Assembly (NCBI RefSeq): GCF_003334855.1
Contig: NZ_QOWE01000031.1
Span: 41,420 to 105,419, forward strand
From: Larkinella punicea
Lineage (GTDB): Bacteria; Bacteroidota; Bacteroidia; Cytophagales; Spirosomataceae
Length of the DNA stretch: 64,000 bases
Reading direction: 5' to 3'
The notes under the pieces were generated by a model. It was not told the DNA's origin and searched no databases. It saw nothing but the letters and a program-made list of their open reading frames with translations. Positions 8,536-16,732 of this stretch are shown piece by piece (within the stretch, counting starts at the first letter, position 1; every line of letters begins with the position of its first letter). The position numbers and the translations under genes are program-made.

Positions 8536-9594
8536 ATGCAATCTATCTCAGCCTCCGACTCTTCGCCAGAAGCCTCTACCCCCGTCGGGCTGAACTTAAA
8601 TGGATTGAAAATAACGGTTCAGGGAGAGTCGGCGGCTGAGCAGGTGAAAGCTTTGCGTCAGGCGTTTCCGGAATCCGAAATTGACCTGATTCCCGACGTT
8701 CCCCCACGCTCTGTCCTGCTTCGCCGACGCAACCGGACCGAAATTGCCATCTATATTTCTTCAGCATTGGCCCTGATGATTGTCGGGCATTTGCTGTTCA
8801 GTTACCTCACGCTCGACCGGCTGACGCTGGTCATGGATTCCCTTGAACTCAACAATGATTTCTGGTATTATCTGGCGGGCGGTTTTATAGCCCAGATGAT
8901 CGACGGGGCATTGGGCATGGCTTACGGGGTGACGGCTTCGACGCTCCTGCTGACCGTGGGCGTCAGTCCGGCGGCTGTCAGCGCCAGCGTTCACAGTTCC
9001 GAGATTTTCACCAGCGGAGTGTCGGGTTATATGCACCTGCGGTTCGGGAACGTCAACAGCAAACTCTTCAAAGCCGTCCTGATTCCCGGTGTCATTGGTG
9101 CCTGCATGGGCGCCTATCTGCTGGTGTCGCTGGAACAATATTCGGTGTATATCAAACCGGCGGTTGCGGTTTACACCGCCGTTTTGGGCGTGCTGATCAT
9201 CCAGAAAGCCCTGGCGAAACGCATCAAGAAAAAGCCCATCAAAAAAATCGGGTTACTGGCCTGGTTTGGCGGAACGATGGACGCCATCGGTGGCGGAGGC
9301 TGGGGACCCATCGTGTCCTCGACGCTGATTGCCAGCGGACGGCATCCGCGTTACACGATTGGGTCGGTCAATCTGGCGGAGTTTTTCATCTCGCTTTCCA
9401 GTTCTCTGACGTTCGTTACACTGATCGGTCTGACCCACTGGCAAATCATCATTGGTCTGATCCTGGGCGGTATGATTGCCGCCCCCATTGCCGCCATTCT
9501 TTCGACCCGATTGCCGATAAAAGCCATGATGATTATGGTCGGCGTTGTCGTAATAATCGTAAGTTTGCGGAATATTATTACAGTTTTATTTTAG
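8536..9594 (+). CDS. TSUP (TauE/SafE) family membrane transporter
   Basis: The 352-residue protein has a cytoplasmic N-terminal segment of about 65 residues followed by roughly eight hydrophobic segments. Two family repeats are visible: IAQMIDGALGMAYGV in the first half and GTMDAIGGGGWGPIVSSTL in the second. TauE/SafE proteins move sulfite, sulfoacetate or other sulfur anions. It stands at the head of the sulfate-reduction gene block, so sulfite export or sulfur-anion transport is the best guess. Direction and substrate are inference. Confidence 0.85.
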   Translation: MQSISASDSSPEASTPVGLNLNGLKITVQGESAAEQVKALRQAFPESEIDLIPDVPPRSVLLRRRNRTEIAIYISSALALMIVGHLLFSYLTLDRLTLVMDSLELNNDFWYYLAGGFIAQMIDGALGMAYGVTASTLLLTVGVSPAAVSASVHSSEIFTSGVSGYMHLRFGNVNSKLFKAVLIPGVIGACMGAYLLVSLEQYSVYIKPAVAVYTAVLGVLIIQKALAKRIKKKPIKKIGLLAWFGGTMDAIGGGGWGPIVSSTLIASGRHPRYTIGSVNLAEFFISLSSSLTFVTLIGLTHWQIIIGLILGGMIAAPIAAILSTRLPIKAMMIMVGVVVIIVSLRNIITVLF

Positions 9595-9604
9595 AGATAA
9601 GAGG

Positions 9605-9678
9605 ATAGACAAGAGAAGAAAGACGCAAATCAACGGCTGCCACTTTCTTTATTCTCTTGTCTCATCTCTCTTGTCTAC
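9605..9678. repeat. Inverted repeat GACAAGAGA type upstream of metZ
   Basis: AGACAAGAGAAGAAAG (9607-9622) is answered by CTTTCTTTATTCTCTTGTCT (9643-9662), with a second CTCTTGTCT unit next to it. The repeat runs to within 11 bp of the metZ ATG and creates a spurious upstream TTG start at 9671. The same wording (GACAAGAG) recurs in the repeat at 21311-21407. Confidence 0.7.
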
Positions 9679-9688
9679 ATTTCCATTC

Positions 9689-10882
9689 ATGAAAAGACAA
9701 ACGAAAGCCATCCGGATCCAGACGAAGAAATCGCAGTACCGCGAACATTCGACGCCTTTGTTTTTGACTTCCAGTTTCACATTTGAAAGCGCGGAGCAGG
9801 GAAAAGCCCTGTTTGAGGAAACCGAAGAAGGAAACATTTATTCCCGATTCTCCAACCCGAACGTGACGGAATTTGTCGACAAGGTGTGTATGCTTGAGAA
9901 CGCCGAAGCCGGCATCGCGACGGCAACCGGAATGGCTGCGGTTTTTGCGAGTATGGCGGCTTTGCTGAAATCGGGGGATCACATCGTAGCCTGCCGGGCC
10001 TTGTTCGGGTCGGCGCACCAGATCATTTCGCAAATTCTGGTGAAGTGGGGCATCACGTACACCTACGTAGATGCCGAGGCTTCGGAAGCGGACTGGGAAG
10101 CGGCCATCCAGCCCAACACCAAAATGGTGTACCTGGAAACACCCTCGAACCCGGGTCTGGAACTCGTCGATCTGGAAATGCTGGTTCGTTTGAAAAAGAA
10201 ATACGGTTTTATCCTGAACGTCGACAACTGTTTTGCCACGCCGATTCTGCAAACACCGCTCGATCTCGGTGCCGACCTTTCGGTTCATTCTGCGACGAAA
10301 TACATGGATGGACAGGGACGTGTGCTGGGTGGCGTTATCGTCGGCTCGGAAGAACTGATGGCCCCGATCCGGTTTTTTGCCCGGCATACCGGCCCGTCGA
10401 TGTCCCCGTTCAACGCCTGGACGCTGTCGAAAAGCCTGGAAACGCTGGAGCTTCGCATGGATCGCCATTGTGCCAACGCCCTGAAACTGGCGCAGGCCCT
10501 GGAGCAACACCCGGATGTCCATGCCGTGAAATACCCCTTCCTGCCCTCCCATCCGCAGTATGAACTGGCGAAACGGCAGATGGAAGCCGGTGGTGCCATT
10601 GTCACGTTTGAGGTGGAAGGCGGTTTTGAACGCGTGAAGTCCCTGTTTGAATCCTTGAAAATTGCCTCACTTTCTTCTAACTTAGGGGATACGCGGACCA
10701 TTGTAACGAATCCGTTTACGACCACGCATTCCAAACTGAAACCGGACGAAAAAGCCGCCCTGGGCATCACGGAAGGTTTGATTCGGGTGTCGGTCGGATT
10801 GGAAGACGCCGATGATCTGGTCGAAGATTTTGAACAGGCGGTTACAAAGTCGGCAATAGCGGTGAAATTGCCAGTAGAGTAA
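9689..10882 (+). CDS. metZ: O-succinylhomoserine/O-acetylhomoserine sulfhydrylase (trans-sulfuration PLP enzyme)
   Basis: From the ATG at 9689 the protein has 397 residues of the Cys/Met metabolism PLP family. It shows YSRFSNPNVTEFVDKVCMLE, the cofactor lysine K204 in HSATKYMDGQG, and SLGDTRTIVTNP-like SNLGDTRTIVTNPFTTTHSK near the C-terminus. The phrase LGGVIVGSEEL and the overall pattern resemble MetZ, which makes homocysteine from an activated homoserine and sulfide. That fits the downstream sulfide-producing genes. Cystathionine gamma-synthase/lyase activity is the main alternative. A TTG start 18 nt upstream lies inside the repeat and is rejected. Confidence 0.88.
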   Translation: MKRQTKAIRIQTKKSQYREHSTPLFLTSSFTFESAEQGKALFEETEEGNIYSRFSNPNVTEFVDKVCMLENAEAGIATATGMAAVFASMAALLKSGDHIVACRALFGSAHQIISQILVKWGITYTYVDAEASEADWEAAIQPNTKMVYLETPSNPGLELVDLEMLVRLKKKYGFILNVDNCFATPILQTPLDLGADLSVHSATKYMDGQGRVLGGVIVGSEELMAPIRFFARHTGPSMSPFNAWTLSKSLETLELRMDRHCANALKLAQALEQHPDVHAVKYPFLPSHPQYELAKRQMEAGGAIVTFEVEGGFERVKSLFESLKIASLSSNLGDTRTIVTNPFTTTHSKLKPDEKAALGITEGLIRVSVGLEDADDLVEDFEQAVTKSAIAVKLPVE

Positions 10883-10937
10883 TCTTTTAGTTTCATTTAT
10901 TGGTTTTTCTCTGGTCTAAATTAATTAATAGACGGTT

Positions 10938-11147
10938 ATGAAAACGCTAACCATTCAGTTACCAGATTCAGTTAATGAACACGATCTGTTAATGCAGGTG
11001 GCGGGTTTGTTGTTCGAAAAAGGGATTCTCTCCTCTGGGCAAGCCGCCGAAATGGCAGGCATCAGTAAAGTAGAATTTCTTGAGTCAATCGGCCACTACG
11101 GTATTTCAATTTTTGGAGAAACACCGGAGGATATTGAAAATTTATAA
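10938..11147 (+). CDS. UPF0175-family small antitoxin-like protein
   Basis: The 69-residue protein has the UPF0175 pattern: LPDSV near the start, GILSSGQAAEMAGISKVEFLESIGHYGIS in the middle and ETPEDIENL at the end. The family has a short helix-turn-helix-like region and is the usual partner of DUF3368 PIN-like proteins, as here, where the PIN gene begins 5 bp downstream. The pair is AT-rich compared with its neighbours and interrupts the sulfur gene block, which suggests acquisition. Confidence 0.8.
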   Translation: MKTLTIQLPDSVNEHDLLMQVAGLLFEKGILSSGQAAEMAGISKVEFLESIGHYGISIFGETPEDIENL

Positions 11148-11152
11148 TCGAA

Positions 11153-11608
11153 ATGGTAATTATTGCGGATACAAGTTGTCTTATTGTGCTTCGTAAAATT
11201 GGACTCCTTACTTTGCTTAGAGAACTTTACAAAACGGTTACTGTAACAAATATTGTAGCTAATGAATGTAAATTTCTGTTACCAGATTGGATTGAAATTC
11301 TCCCAATCCAGCCAAGTGCTTTTCTGAGTGAATTGCAACAAAAGTTAGATGCTGGTGAAGCTACTTCCATCGCACTGGCCAATTCACTTCCTGAATGTAT
11401 ATTAATAATTGATGAAGCTAAAGGACGGTCCGTGGCTAAGGAATTGAATATTTCAATTATTGGTACACTCGGAGTCTTGTTGAAAGCCAAAGAAACAGGT
11501 TTAGTTCATTCAATGAGCCGATTATTAAATGAATTACGTTTAAAAACTGATTTTCGATTTTCTAAAGAGATAGAAAGAGCTATTCTCATTAAAGCCGGTG
11601 AGTTATGA
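11153..11608 (+). CDS. DUF3368 PIN-like ribonuclease toxin
   Basis: The 151-residue protein begins MVIIADTSCLIVLRKIGLL, the PIN strand with the first catalytic aspartate. It continues with an acidic position in ANECKF, the DAGEATSIALA block and LIIDEAKGRSVAKEL, the third acidic cluster. DUF3368 proteins are PIN-fold nucleases paired with UPF0175. The first metal-binding residues look intact, so it may be active. Its stop overlaps the next ATG by four bases (ATGA at 11605), which ties a metabolic gene to the toxin message. Confidence 0.8.
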   Translation: MVIIADTSCLIVLRKIGLLTLLRELYKTVTVTNIVANECKFLLPDWIEILPIQPSAFLSELQQKLDAGEATSIALANSLPECILIIDEAKGRSVAKELNISIIGTLGVLLKAKETGLVHSMSRLLNELRLKTDFRFSKEIERAILIKAGEL

Positions 11609-12714
11609 AACATCTGAAAATCAGTTTAATTCTTATAATTCTGGTCATATCCAATTTGGAGCTTTCTGCTCAAACCACCAAAAAACCGCTCCGCATTGGG
11701 GTGGTGGGTCTGGTGCATTCGCACGTCGGCTGGATTCTGAACCGGGCGAAAAAAACCGGCGACCCGGATATCGAAGTCGTTGGCATTGCCGAACCCAATC
11801 GGGAAGTGGCCGAGCGGTATATGCAACGGTACGGTTTACCGATGAGCCTGGTCTATTCGACAGTGGAGGAAATGCTGGACAAAACCAAACCAGATGCGGT
11901 GACGGCATTCAACGAGATCAGCAACCACATCAACGTCGTAAAACTCTGTGCGCCCCGCGGCATTCACGTCATGGTGGAAAAACCGCTGGCGGTCAGCATC
12001 GATCAGGCCCGGCAGATGGAAGCGTTAGCCAAAAAGCACAAAATCCATTTGTTGACCAACTACGAAACCACCTGGTATGGCAGCAACCACAAAGCCTACC
12101 AGATTGCGGTAAAAGACGGCGCCATCGGCCCGATCCGCCGGATTGTCGTACACGACGGCCACGATGGCCCCAGCCGGATGAACAAGGAATTTGTGGCCTG
12201 GCTCACTGATCCGGTTACCAACGGAGCCGGGGCCTTGTTCGATTTTGGGTGCTACGGCGCCAATCTGGCGACCTGGCTGCTGAAAGGGGAACGGCCAACG
12301 ACTGTCAGTGCGGTTACCTTACAGATCAAACCGGATGTGTACCCAAAAGTGGACGACGATGCGACCATTGTGCTGACGTATCCCAAAACCCAGGTCGTTA
12401 TTCAGGCGTCGTGGAACTGGCCGTTTAGTCGCAAGGACATGGAAGTGTACGGCGAAACCGGGTATGTGTTTACGCTCGATGGTACCCGAATGCGGATTCG
12501 GTTGAAAGACGATAAGACGGAACAAACGGCGGAAGCGGCCAAAACCGATGCGCCGGTCACCGATCCGTTCGACTATCTGGCGCAGGTGGTGCGGGGTGAA
12601 ACTAAATCCGTCGATGATTTGTCATCGTTGCAAGTGAACATGATTGTGATGGAAATTCTGGATGCAGCCCGTCGTTCGGCCAAAGAAGGAGGCAAACCCA
12701 TTGCTTTAAAATAG
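11605..12714 (+). CDS. Exported Gfo/Idh/MocA-family oxidoreductase
   Basis: The 369-residue protein begins with a signal peptide (LILIILVISNLELSAQ) and continues with the Rossmann motif IGVVGLVHSHVG. MVEKPLAVSIDQA at about residues 115-128 is the EKP signature, and the C-terminal substrate domain carries GGALFDFGCY-like GAGALFDFGCYG. Such enzymes use bound NAD(P) on sugars or related polyols, and exported members are common in Bacteroidota. The substrate is unknown. It overlaps the PIN gene by four bases, which is odd because the two differ in base composition and theme. Confidence 0.85.
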   Translation: MKHLKISLILIILVISNLELSAQTTKKPLRIGVVGLVHSHVGWILNRAKKTGDPDIEVVGIAEPNREVAERYMQRYGLPMSLVYSTVEEMLDKTKPDAVTAFNEISNHINVVKLCAPRGIHVMVEKPLAVSIDQARQMEALAKKHKIHLLTNYETTWYGSNHKAYQIAVKDGAIGPIRRIVVHDGHDGPSRMNKEFVAWLTDPVTNGAGALFDFGCYGANLATWLLKGERPTTVSAVTLQIKPDVYPKVDDDATIVLTYPKTQVVIQASWNWPFSRKDMEVYGETGYVFTLDGTRMRIRLKDDKTEQTAEAAKTDAPVTDPFDYLAQVVRGETKSVDDLSSLQVNMIVMEILDAARRSAKEGGKPIALK

Positions 12715-12780
12715 GACAACTATAGCTTACTATAAATTTTGCGGACTAAACGGGGTGACCCGCACAATCCGTCGTAGAAT

Positions 12781-13494
12781 ATGATCGCGGAACCTTCCTA
12801 TACAATCGACAGCCTAGCGGAACGCCTGGCGGGCAAGAGCGAAGTTGAAAGCCTGCAAACGCTGGCCGAATTATTTCCCGGCCAGGTGGTTTTTTCATCC
12901 AGCCTGGGCTACGAAGACCAGGTGATTACGGACATGATCCTGGCCAACAACCTTCCAATCCGGATTTTTTCGCTGGATACCGGCCGGATGTTCAATGAAA
13001 CGTATCAGGTTTGGCAGAAAACCAACAGCCGGTACGACACCAAAATTGAAGCCTACTTCCCGAAAGGCGAATCGGTGGAGAAACTGCTGAACGAAAAAGG
13101 CCCGTTCAGTTTCTACGAATCGGTCGAAAACCGGAAAGAATGCTGTTTTATCCGGAAGGTAGAACCGCTCAACCGGGCGCTGAAAGGCAACAAAATCTGG
13201 GTGACCGGTATTCGCGCCGAACAGTCGCAAAACCGCCAGACCATGACCCAACTGGAAGCCGATGATGCTCATCAGTTGATCAAATTTCACCCGCTGATGA
13301 ACTGGTCGTTTGACGAAGTGAAAGCGTATGTACGCCAGAACAATGTGCCGTACAACCCGCTTCACGACCGCGGTTTTGTGTCAATTGGTTGCCAGCCCTG
13401 CACGCGCGCCATTCAGGAAGGCGAAGACTTCCGGGCCGGTCGCTGGTGGTGGGAAGATAATTCGAAAAAGGAATGTGGTTTACACGCCAAATAA
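12781..13494 (+). CDS. cysH: Assimilatory adenylyl-sulfate (APS) reductase, CysH family
   Basis: The 237-residue protein has the PP-loop-like SSSLGYEDQVITD near residue 40. It also has the four cysteines of the [4Fe-4S] type: C121-C122 in ECCFIRK, and C204 and C207 in GCQPCTR. The catalytic C232 sits in the C-terminal ECGLH motif. The iron-sulfur cysteines mark enzymes that reduce APS rather than PAPS, using thioredoxin, and yield sulfite. cysD follows, and no APS kinase gene is seen in the block, which fits the APS route. A TAAATTTTG stretch near 12738 may be part of its promoter. Confidence 0.95.
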   Translation: MIAEPSYTIDSLAERLAGKSEVESLQTLAELFPGQVVFSSSLGYEDQVITDMILANNLPIRIFSLDTGRMFNETYQVWQKTNSRYDTKIEAYFPKGESVEKLLNEKGPFSFYESVENRKECCFIRKVEPLNRALKGNKIWVTGIRAEQSQNRQTMTQLEADDAHQLIKFHPLMNWSFDEVKAYVRQNNVPYNPLHDRGFVSIGCQPCTRAIQEGEDFRAGRWWWEDNSKKECGLHAK

Positions 13495-13496
13495 AC

Positions 13497-13594
13497 CTCC
13501 GCTAAACTCTGTATTTCTCTGCTTAACTCTGCGAAATAGTTCAAGGAGTTGTTTCGCAGAGTTAAGCAGAGAAATTTTGGAGGTAAGCAGAGAG
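13497..13594. repeat. Intergenic inverted repeat, GTTGTTTCGCAGAG family (copy 2 of 3)
   Basis: Arm TTTCTCTGCTTAACTCTGCG (from 13513) pairs with the segment starting GTTGTTTCGCAGAGTTAAGC (13547-13574). Extra CTCCGCTAAACTC-like and GGAGGTAAGCAGAG units lie on the outside. It fills the gap between cysH and cysD, ends 5 bp before the cysD ATG and provides a false TTG start at 13549. Confidence 0.8.
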
Positions 13595-13599
13595 AACTT

Positions 13600-14511
13600 A
13601 TGAGTACTTACAAACTTGATTATTTAGATCAACTCGAATCGGAAGCGATTCAGATTATGCGCGAAGTAGCCGGCCAGTTTGAACGGCCCGCGCTGTTGTT
13701 CTCGGGTGGAAAAGATTCCATCACGCTGGTGCATCTGGCCCTTAAAGCCTTTCGCCCCGGCAAATTCCCGTTTCCACTGGTTCACATCGACACCGGTCAT
13801 AACTTTCAGGAAGCCACCGATTTCCGGGATTGGCTGGCCGAAAGTCTGGGCGAAAAGCTGATTGTCCGGTATGTGGAAGATACCATTCGCGAAAAGAAAC
13901 TGAAAGAACCGACGGGCCGCAACGCCAGCCGGAACGCCTTGCAAACGTTTACCCTGCTCGATACCATCGAAGAATTTGAGTTCGATGCCTGCATCGGTGG
14001 CGCCCGGCGCGACGAAGAAAAAGCCCGCGCCAAAGAACGCGTCTTTTCCGTTCGTGACGAATTTGGTTCCTGGGACCCTAAACTTCAACGTCCGGAATTG
14101 TGGAACATTTACAACGGCAAGATTCACAAAGGTGAAAACGTCCGGGTTTTCCCGATTTCGAACTGGACCGAACTGGACGTTTGGAACTACATCAAGCGTG
14201 AAAATATCGACCTGCCCAGCATTTATTTTGCCCACGAACGTGAGTTGATTCTGCGCGACGGCAAGCTGCTGGCGACGGCCAAAGGCGTGATTCAAACCGA
14301 AGAAAGTGATCAGATTGTAACCCGGCGGGTTCGTTTCCGGACCGTTGGCGACATTTCCTGCACCGCAGCCGTAGAGTCAGACGCCGATACGCTCGAAGCC
14401 GCCATTGCCGAAATTCAGGCCACCCGCATCAGCGAACGGGGCGAAACCCGGATCGACGATCAGGTGTCGGAAGCCGCCATGGAAGACCGGAAAAAGGGTG
14501 GGTATTTTTGA
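13600..14511 (+). CDS. cysD: Sulfate adenylyltransferase subunit 2
   Basis: From the ATG at 13600 the protein is 303 residues. It carries the PP-loop SGGKDS at residues 35-40, HIDTGHNFQEATDFRD, the GGARRDEEKARAKER block and the C-terminal GERGETR-like SERGETRIDDQ. With CysN it makes APS from ATP and sulfate. CysN lies downstream, but a two-gene AT-rich insertion separates them. The longer frame starting at TTG 13549 reads through the repeat and is rejected. Confidence 0.97.
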   Translation: MSTYKLDYLDQLESEAIQIMREVAGQFERPALLFSGGKDSITLVHLALKAFRPGKFPFPLVHIDTGHNFQEATDFRDWLAESLGEKLIVRYVEDTIREKKLKEPTGRNASRNALQTFTLLDTIEEFEFDACIGGARRDEEKARAKERVFSVRDEFGSWDPKLQRPELWNIYNGKIHKGENVRVFPISNWTELDVWNYIKRENIDLPSIYFAHERELILRDGKLLATAKGVIQTEESDQIVTRRVRFRTVGDISCTAAVESDADTLEAAIAEIQATRISERGETRIDDQVSEAAMEDRKKGGYF

Positions 14512-14543
14512 TTAGACAGGCTGTTGCTGTTACTCTTAGTTAA

Positions 14544-14780
14544 ATGCCAACTGTAGCTTTTATTGATGGAATTAAAATCGAAATTTTCTTCAGAGACCAT
14601 GTTCCACCGCACATCCACGCAACTTCTGCTGAGAATGAAGTTCTAGTTGTCATTGCGGATGCAACAGTGTATGCAGGCTCATTTCCAAAAAGAAAACTCA
14701 GTAAAGTAACTGACTATGTGACTGACTCTGAAAATAAAAAACGGTTAATGAAACTATGGAAAGAATACGGCGGCAGCTAA
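14544..14780 (+). CDS. DUF4160 domain protein
   Basis: The 78-residue protein has the DUF4160 signature: FIDGIKIEIFFRDHVPPHIHA near the start, a short beta strand (VLVVIADATVYAG) and a C-terminal helix ending KRLMKLWKEYG. The family's function is unknown. It is almost always followed by a DUF2442 gene, as here, with a 25-bp overlap. Such pairs behave like mobile toxin-antitoxin-style cassettes, but no activity has been firmly assigned. The gene is AT-rich relative to cysD and cysN. Confidence 0.82.
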   Translation: MPTVAFIDGIKIEIFFRDHVPPHIHATSAENEVLVVIADATVYAGSFPKRKLSKVTDYVTDSENKKRLMKLWKEYGGS

Positions 14781-15265
14781 TCAGACCGAAAAAATTACTA
14801 GAGATTGAGCCCTATAAAGCCGTAATCCTTTGGTCTAATGGCGAAATCAGAGTTAATGACTTTTCTCAGGAAGTGCAAGAGTGGGAAGCGGGAGCCAATA
14901 AATATTTAGCCAAATTGGCTGTTCCAAAAGTTTTTATGACCGCTTTTATAAAAGAAAATGCGCTTGCCTTTTCTGGCGTAAAAATTAAAGTCCCTGGAAT
15001 TCCCGGAACGCAACCTCTTGATCTTGACCCGGATGTTTTGTACAAGGACAGTAAAAAAATAGGCAGATCCGTTTCCCCTGAAGAAATTAGCACTTTTACT
15101 AATCCGCGAAGAAAACCTGAAAAGCCTGCAATTGAATTAACATTTTCTAAAAAAGGGAAATCGATACAATTCTCATTTGGAGATTCAGAAGCTCCTGAAT
15201 TAGGAAGAAAAATAAGGGCTTTATTCATTCAGATGGGAAATGAATTAATTAAGATTGAAAATTAA
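14756..15265 (+). CDS. DUF2442 domain protein with C-terminal extension
   Basis: The 169-residue protein opens with LLEIEPYKAVILWSNGEIRVNDF and has GTQPLDLDPDVLYKDSK, the DUF2442 core (about 85-100 residues). A roughly 65-residue tail (IELTFSKKGKSIQFSFGD, then RKIRALFIQMGNELIKI) is not typical of the family and could be a second small domain. Its ATG at 14756 lies within the DUF4160 gene, and its stop touches the cysN ATG (TAAATG at 15263-15268), so CysN translation may now depend on this gene. The function is unknown. Confidence 0.75.
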   Translation: MERIRRQLIRPKKLLEIEPYKAVILWSNGEIRVNDFSQEVQEWEAGANKYLAKLAVPKVFMTAFIKENALAFSGVKIKVPGIPGTQPLDLDPDVLYKDSKKIGRSVSPEEISTFTNPRRKPEKPAIELTFSKKGKSIQFSFGDSEAPELGRKIRALFIQMGNELIKIEN

Positions 15266-16519
15266 ATGGACTTACTCCGATTTATTACCGCAGGTAGTGT
15301 CGACGACGGCAAAAGCACGCTGATCGGCCGCCTGTTATACGATTCAAAATCCATTCTGGCCGACCAGATGGAAGCCATCGAACGCGCCAGCAAAAGCCGC
15401 GATGACGGTGAAATTGACCTGGCTTTACTGACCGACGGTTTGCGCTCAGAACGCGAACAGGGCATCACCATCGACGTGGCTTACCGGTATTTCCAGACCA
15501 CGAAACGCAAGTTCATCATCGTCGATGCGCCGGGGCATATTCAGTATACCCGCAACATGGTGACGGGGGCTTCCAATTGCCAACTGGCGGTGGTGCTGGT
15601 CGATGCCCGTCATGGCGTAGTCGAACAGACGCGCCGTCACTCGCTGATTGCGTCTATGCTCGGTATTCCGCACCTCGTGGTAGCCATCAACAAAATGGAT
15701 CTGGTGGGGTATTCGCAAGACGTCTTTTCCAACATCTGCATCCATTATAACGAGCTGGCGCAAAAGCTGAATGTTGGCGAAGTAACCTATATTCCGCTGA
15801 GTGCCTTAAATGGTGATAATGTGGTTGATAAGTCGGTCAACATGCCGTGGTATGAAGGTGAGCCGTTACTCAGCCATCTGGAAACCGTCGTACTTGATCA
15901 GGATGAGAACCTGACGGATGCCCGTTTCCCCGTTCAGTATGTGATCCGCCCCCAAACCCCTGAACTGCACGATTACCGCGGGTACGCCGGTAAAATTACC
16001 AGCGGTATTTTCCGCAAAGGCGATGCCGTAACGGTTTTGCCAACCGGCGAAACGTCGACGATAGACGCCATCGAAATTGCCGAAAAACACTATGACGAAG
16101 CCTTTGCACCGATGTCGGTCGTTCTGCATCTGGCCGACGATGTGGATGTGAGCCGTGGCAATCTCATCGTGAAGTCGGACAACCAGCCGATTGTGAGCCA
16201 GAACGTCGAAGCGCTGCTTTGCTGGATGGACGCCAAACCGCTGAAAGTAGGCAGTAAATACACGCTTCAGCACGGTACATTCCGGACGCGTTGTGCGGTA
16301 CGCGAAATCGTTTACCAATTGAACGTCAACACCTACGAAGAATTTACGGATGCCGAGAGCCTGAAACTGAACGACATTGCCCGTGTCATTCTAAAAACGG
16401 CGAAACCGGTCAGTTTTGATCCATACGGCAAAAACCGGGTCAACGGTGGTGCGATCCTGATCGATGAAACCTCGAACGTCACCGTGGGTGCGTTGATGTT
16501 ACAGGGTGAAGTGGCGTAA
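15266..16519 (+). CDS. cysN: Sulfate adenylyltransferase subunit 1 (regulatory GTPase)
   Basis: The 417-residue EF-Tu-like GTPase has GSVDDGKST at residues 10-18 (P-loop), REQGITIDVAYRYF (switch I), DAPGHIQYTRNM (G3) and NKMDLV (G4), followed by beta-barrel domains. It drives APS synthesis by CysD through GTP hydrolysis. There is no fused CysC kinase domain, which agrees with the APS-type CysH. Its ATG abuts the stop of the DUF2442 gene. Confidence 0.96.
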   Translation: MDLLRFITAGSVDDGKSTLIGRLLYDSKSILADQMEAIERASKSRDDGEIDLALLTDGLRSEREQGITIDVAYRYFQTTKRKFIIVDAPGHIQYTRNMVTGASNCQLAVVLVDARHGVVEQTRRHSLIASMLGIPHLVVAINKMDLVGYSQDVFSNICIHYNELAQKLNVGEVTYIPLSALNGDNVVDKSVNMPWYEGEPLLSHLETVVLDQDENLTDARFPVQYVIRPQTPELHDYRGYAGKITSGIFRKGDAVTVLPTGETSTIDAIEIAEKHYDEAFAPMSVVLHLADDVDVSRGNLIVKSDNQPIVSQNVEALLCWMDAKPLKVGSKYTLQHGTFRTRCAVREIVYQLNVNTYEEFTDAESLKLNDIARVILKTAKPVSFDPYGKNRVNGGAILIDETSNVTVGALMLQGEVA

Positions 16520-16625
16520 GTGATGTATTCCTGTGGATCAGGGGATTGGTCTAGCTATAACCGCAGGGAATGACCAATAATAAAAAGTAGGTCTGCTCCT
16601 GCCGGTAACGGAACTCATAAATGAG

Positions 16626-16633
16626 TACATTTG
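16626..16633 (+). promoter_or_regulatory. Candidate -7 box (TACATTTG) for the sulfite reductase gene
   Basis: TACATTTG is an exact match to the Bacteroidota -7 consensus TAnnTTTG. It lies about 100 nt before the coding start. No convincing -33 TTG element is visible at the usual distance, so the call rests on one box. Confidence 0.4.
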
Positions 16634-16655
16634 TATGTAAACCATAGCTAAAAGT

Positions 16656-16678
16656 GCCGGAAAAACTTCCGGCCTTTT
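16656..16678 (+). terminator. Hairpin with T-rich tail between cysN and sulfite reductase
   Basis: Stem GCCGGAA/TTCCGGC (16656-16662 and 16667-16673) with a 4-nt loop is followed by CCTTTTATT. It lies downstream of the -7 box at 16626, so besides ending the cysN transcript it could act as a leader attenuator. Confidence 0.5.
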
Positions 16679-16732
16679 ATTCAGAATATTAGTCTTTTAA
16701 TTCTATCGACTATCTCACTAAAGCAATAGATC

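Noticed and set aside
9662..10552. A 296-codon minus-strand frame opposite metZ
   Set aside because: Shadow of metZ, with composition typical of reverse-frame translation in this genome.
12715..12780. A possible SAM or other riboswitch before cysH
   Set aside because: The gap is only 66 bp and I see no conserved helices beyond a weak GCGG/CCGC pairing.
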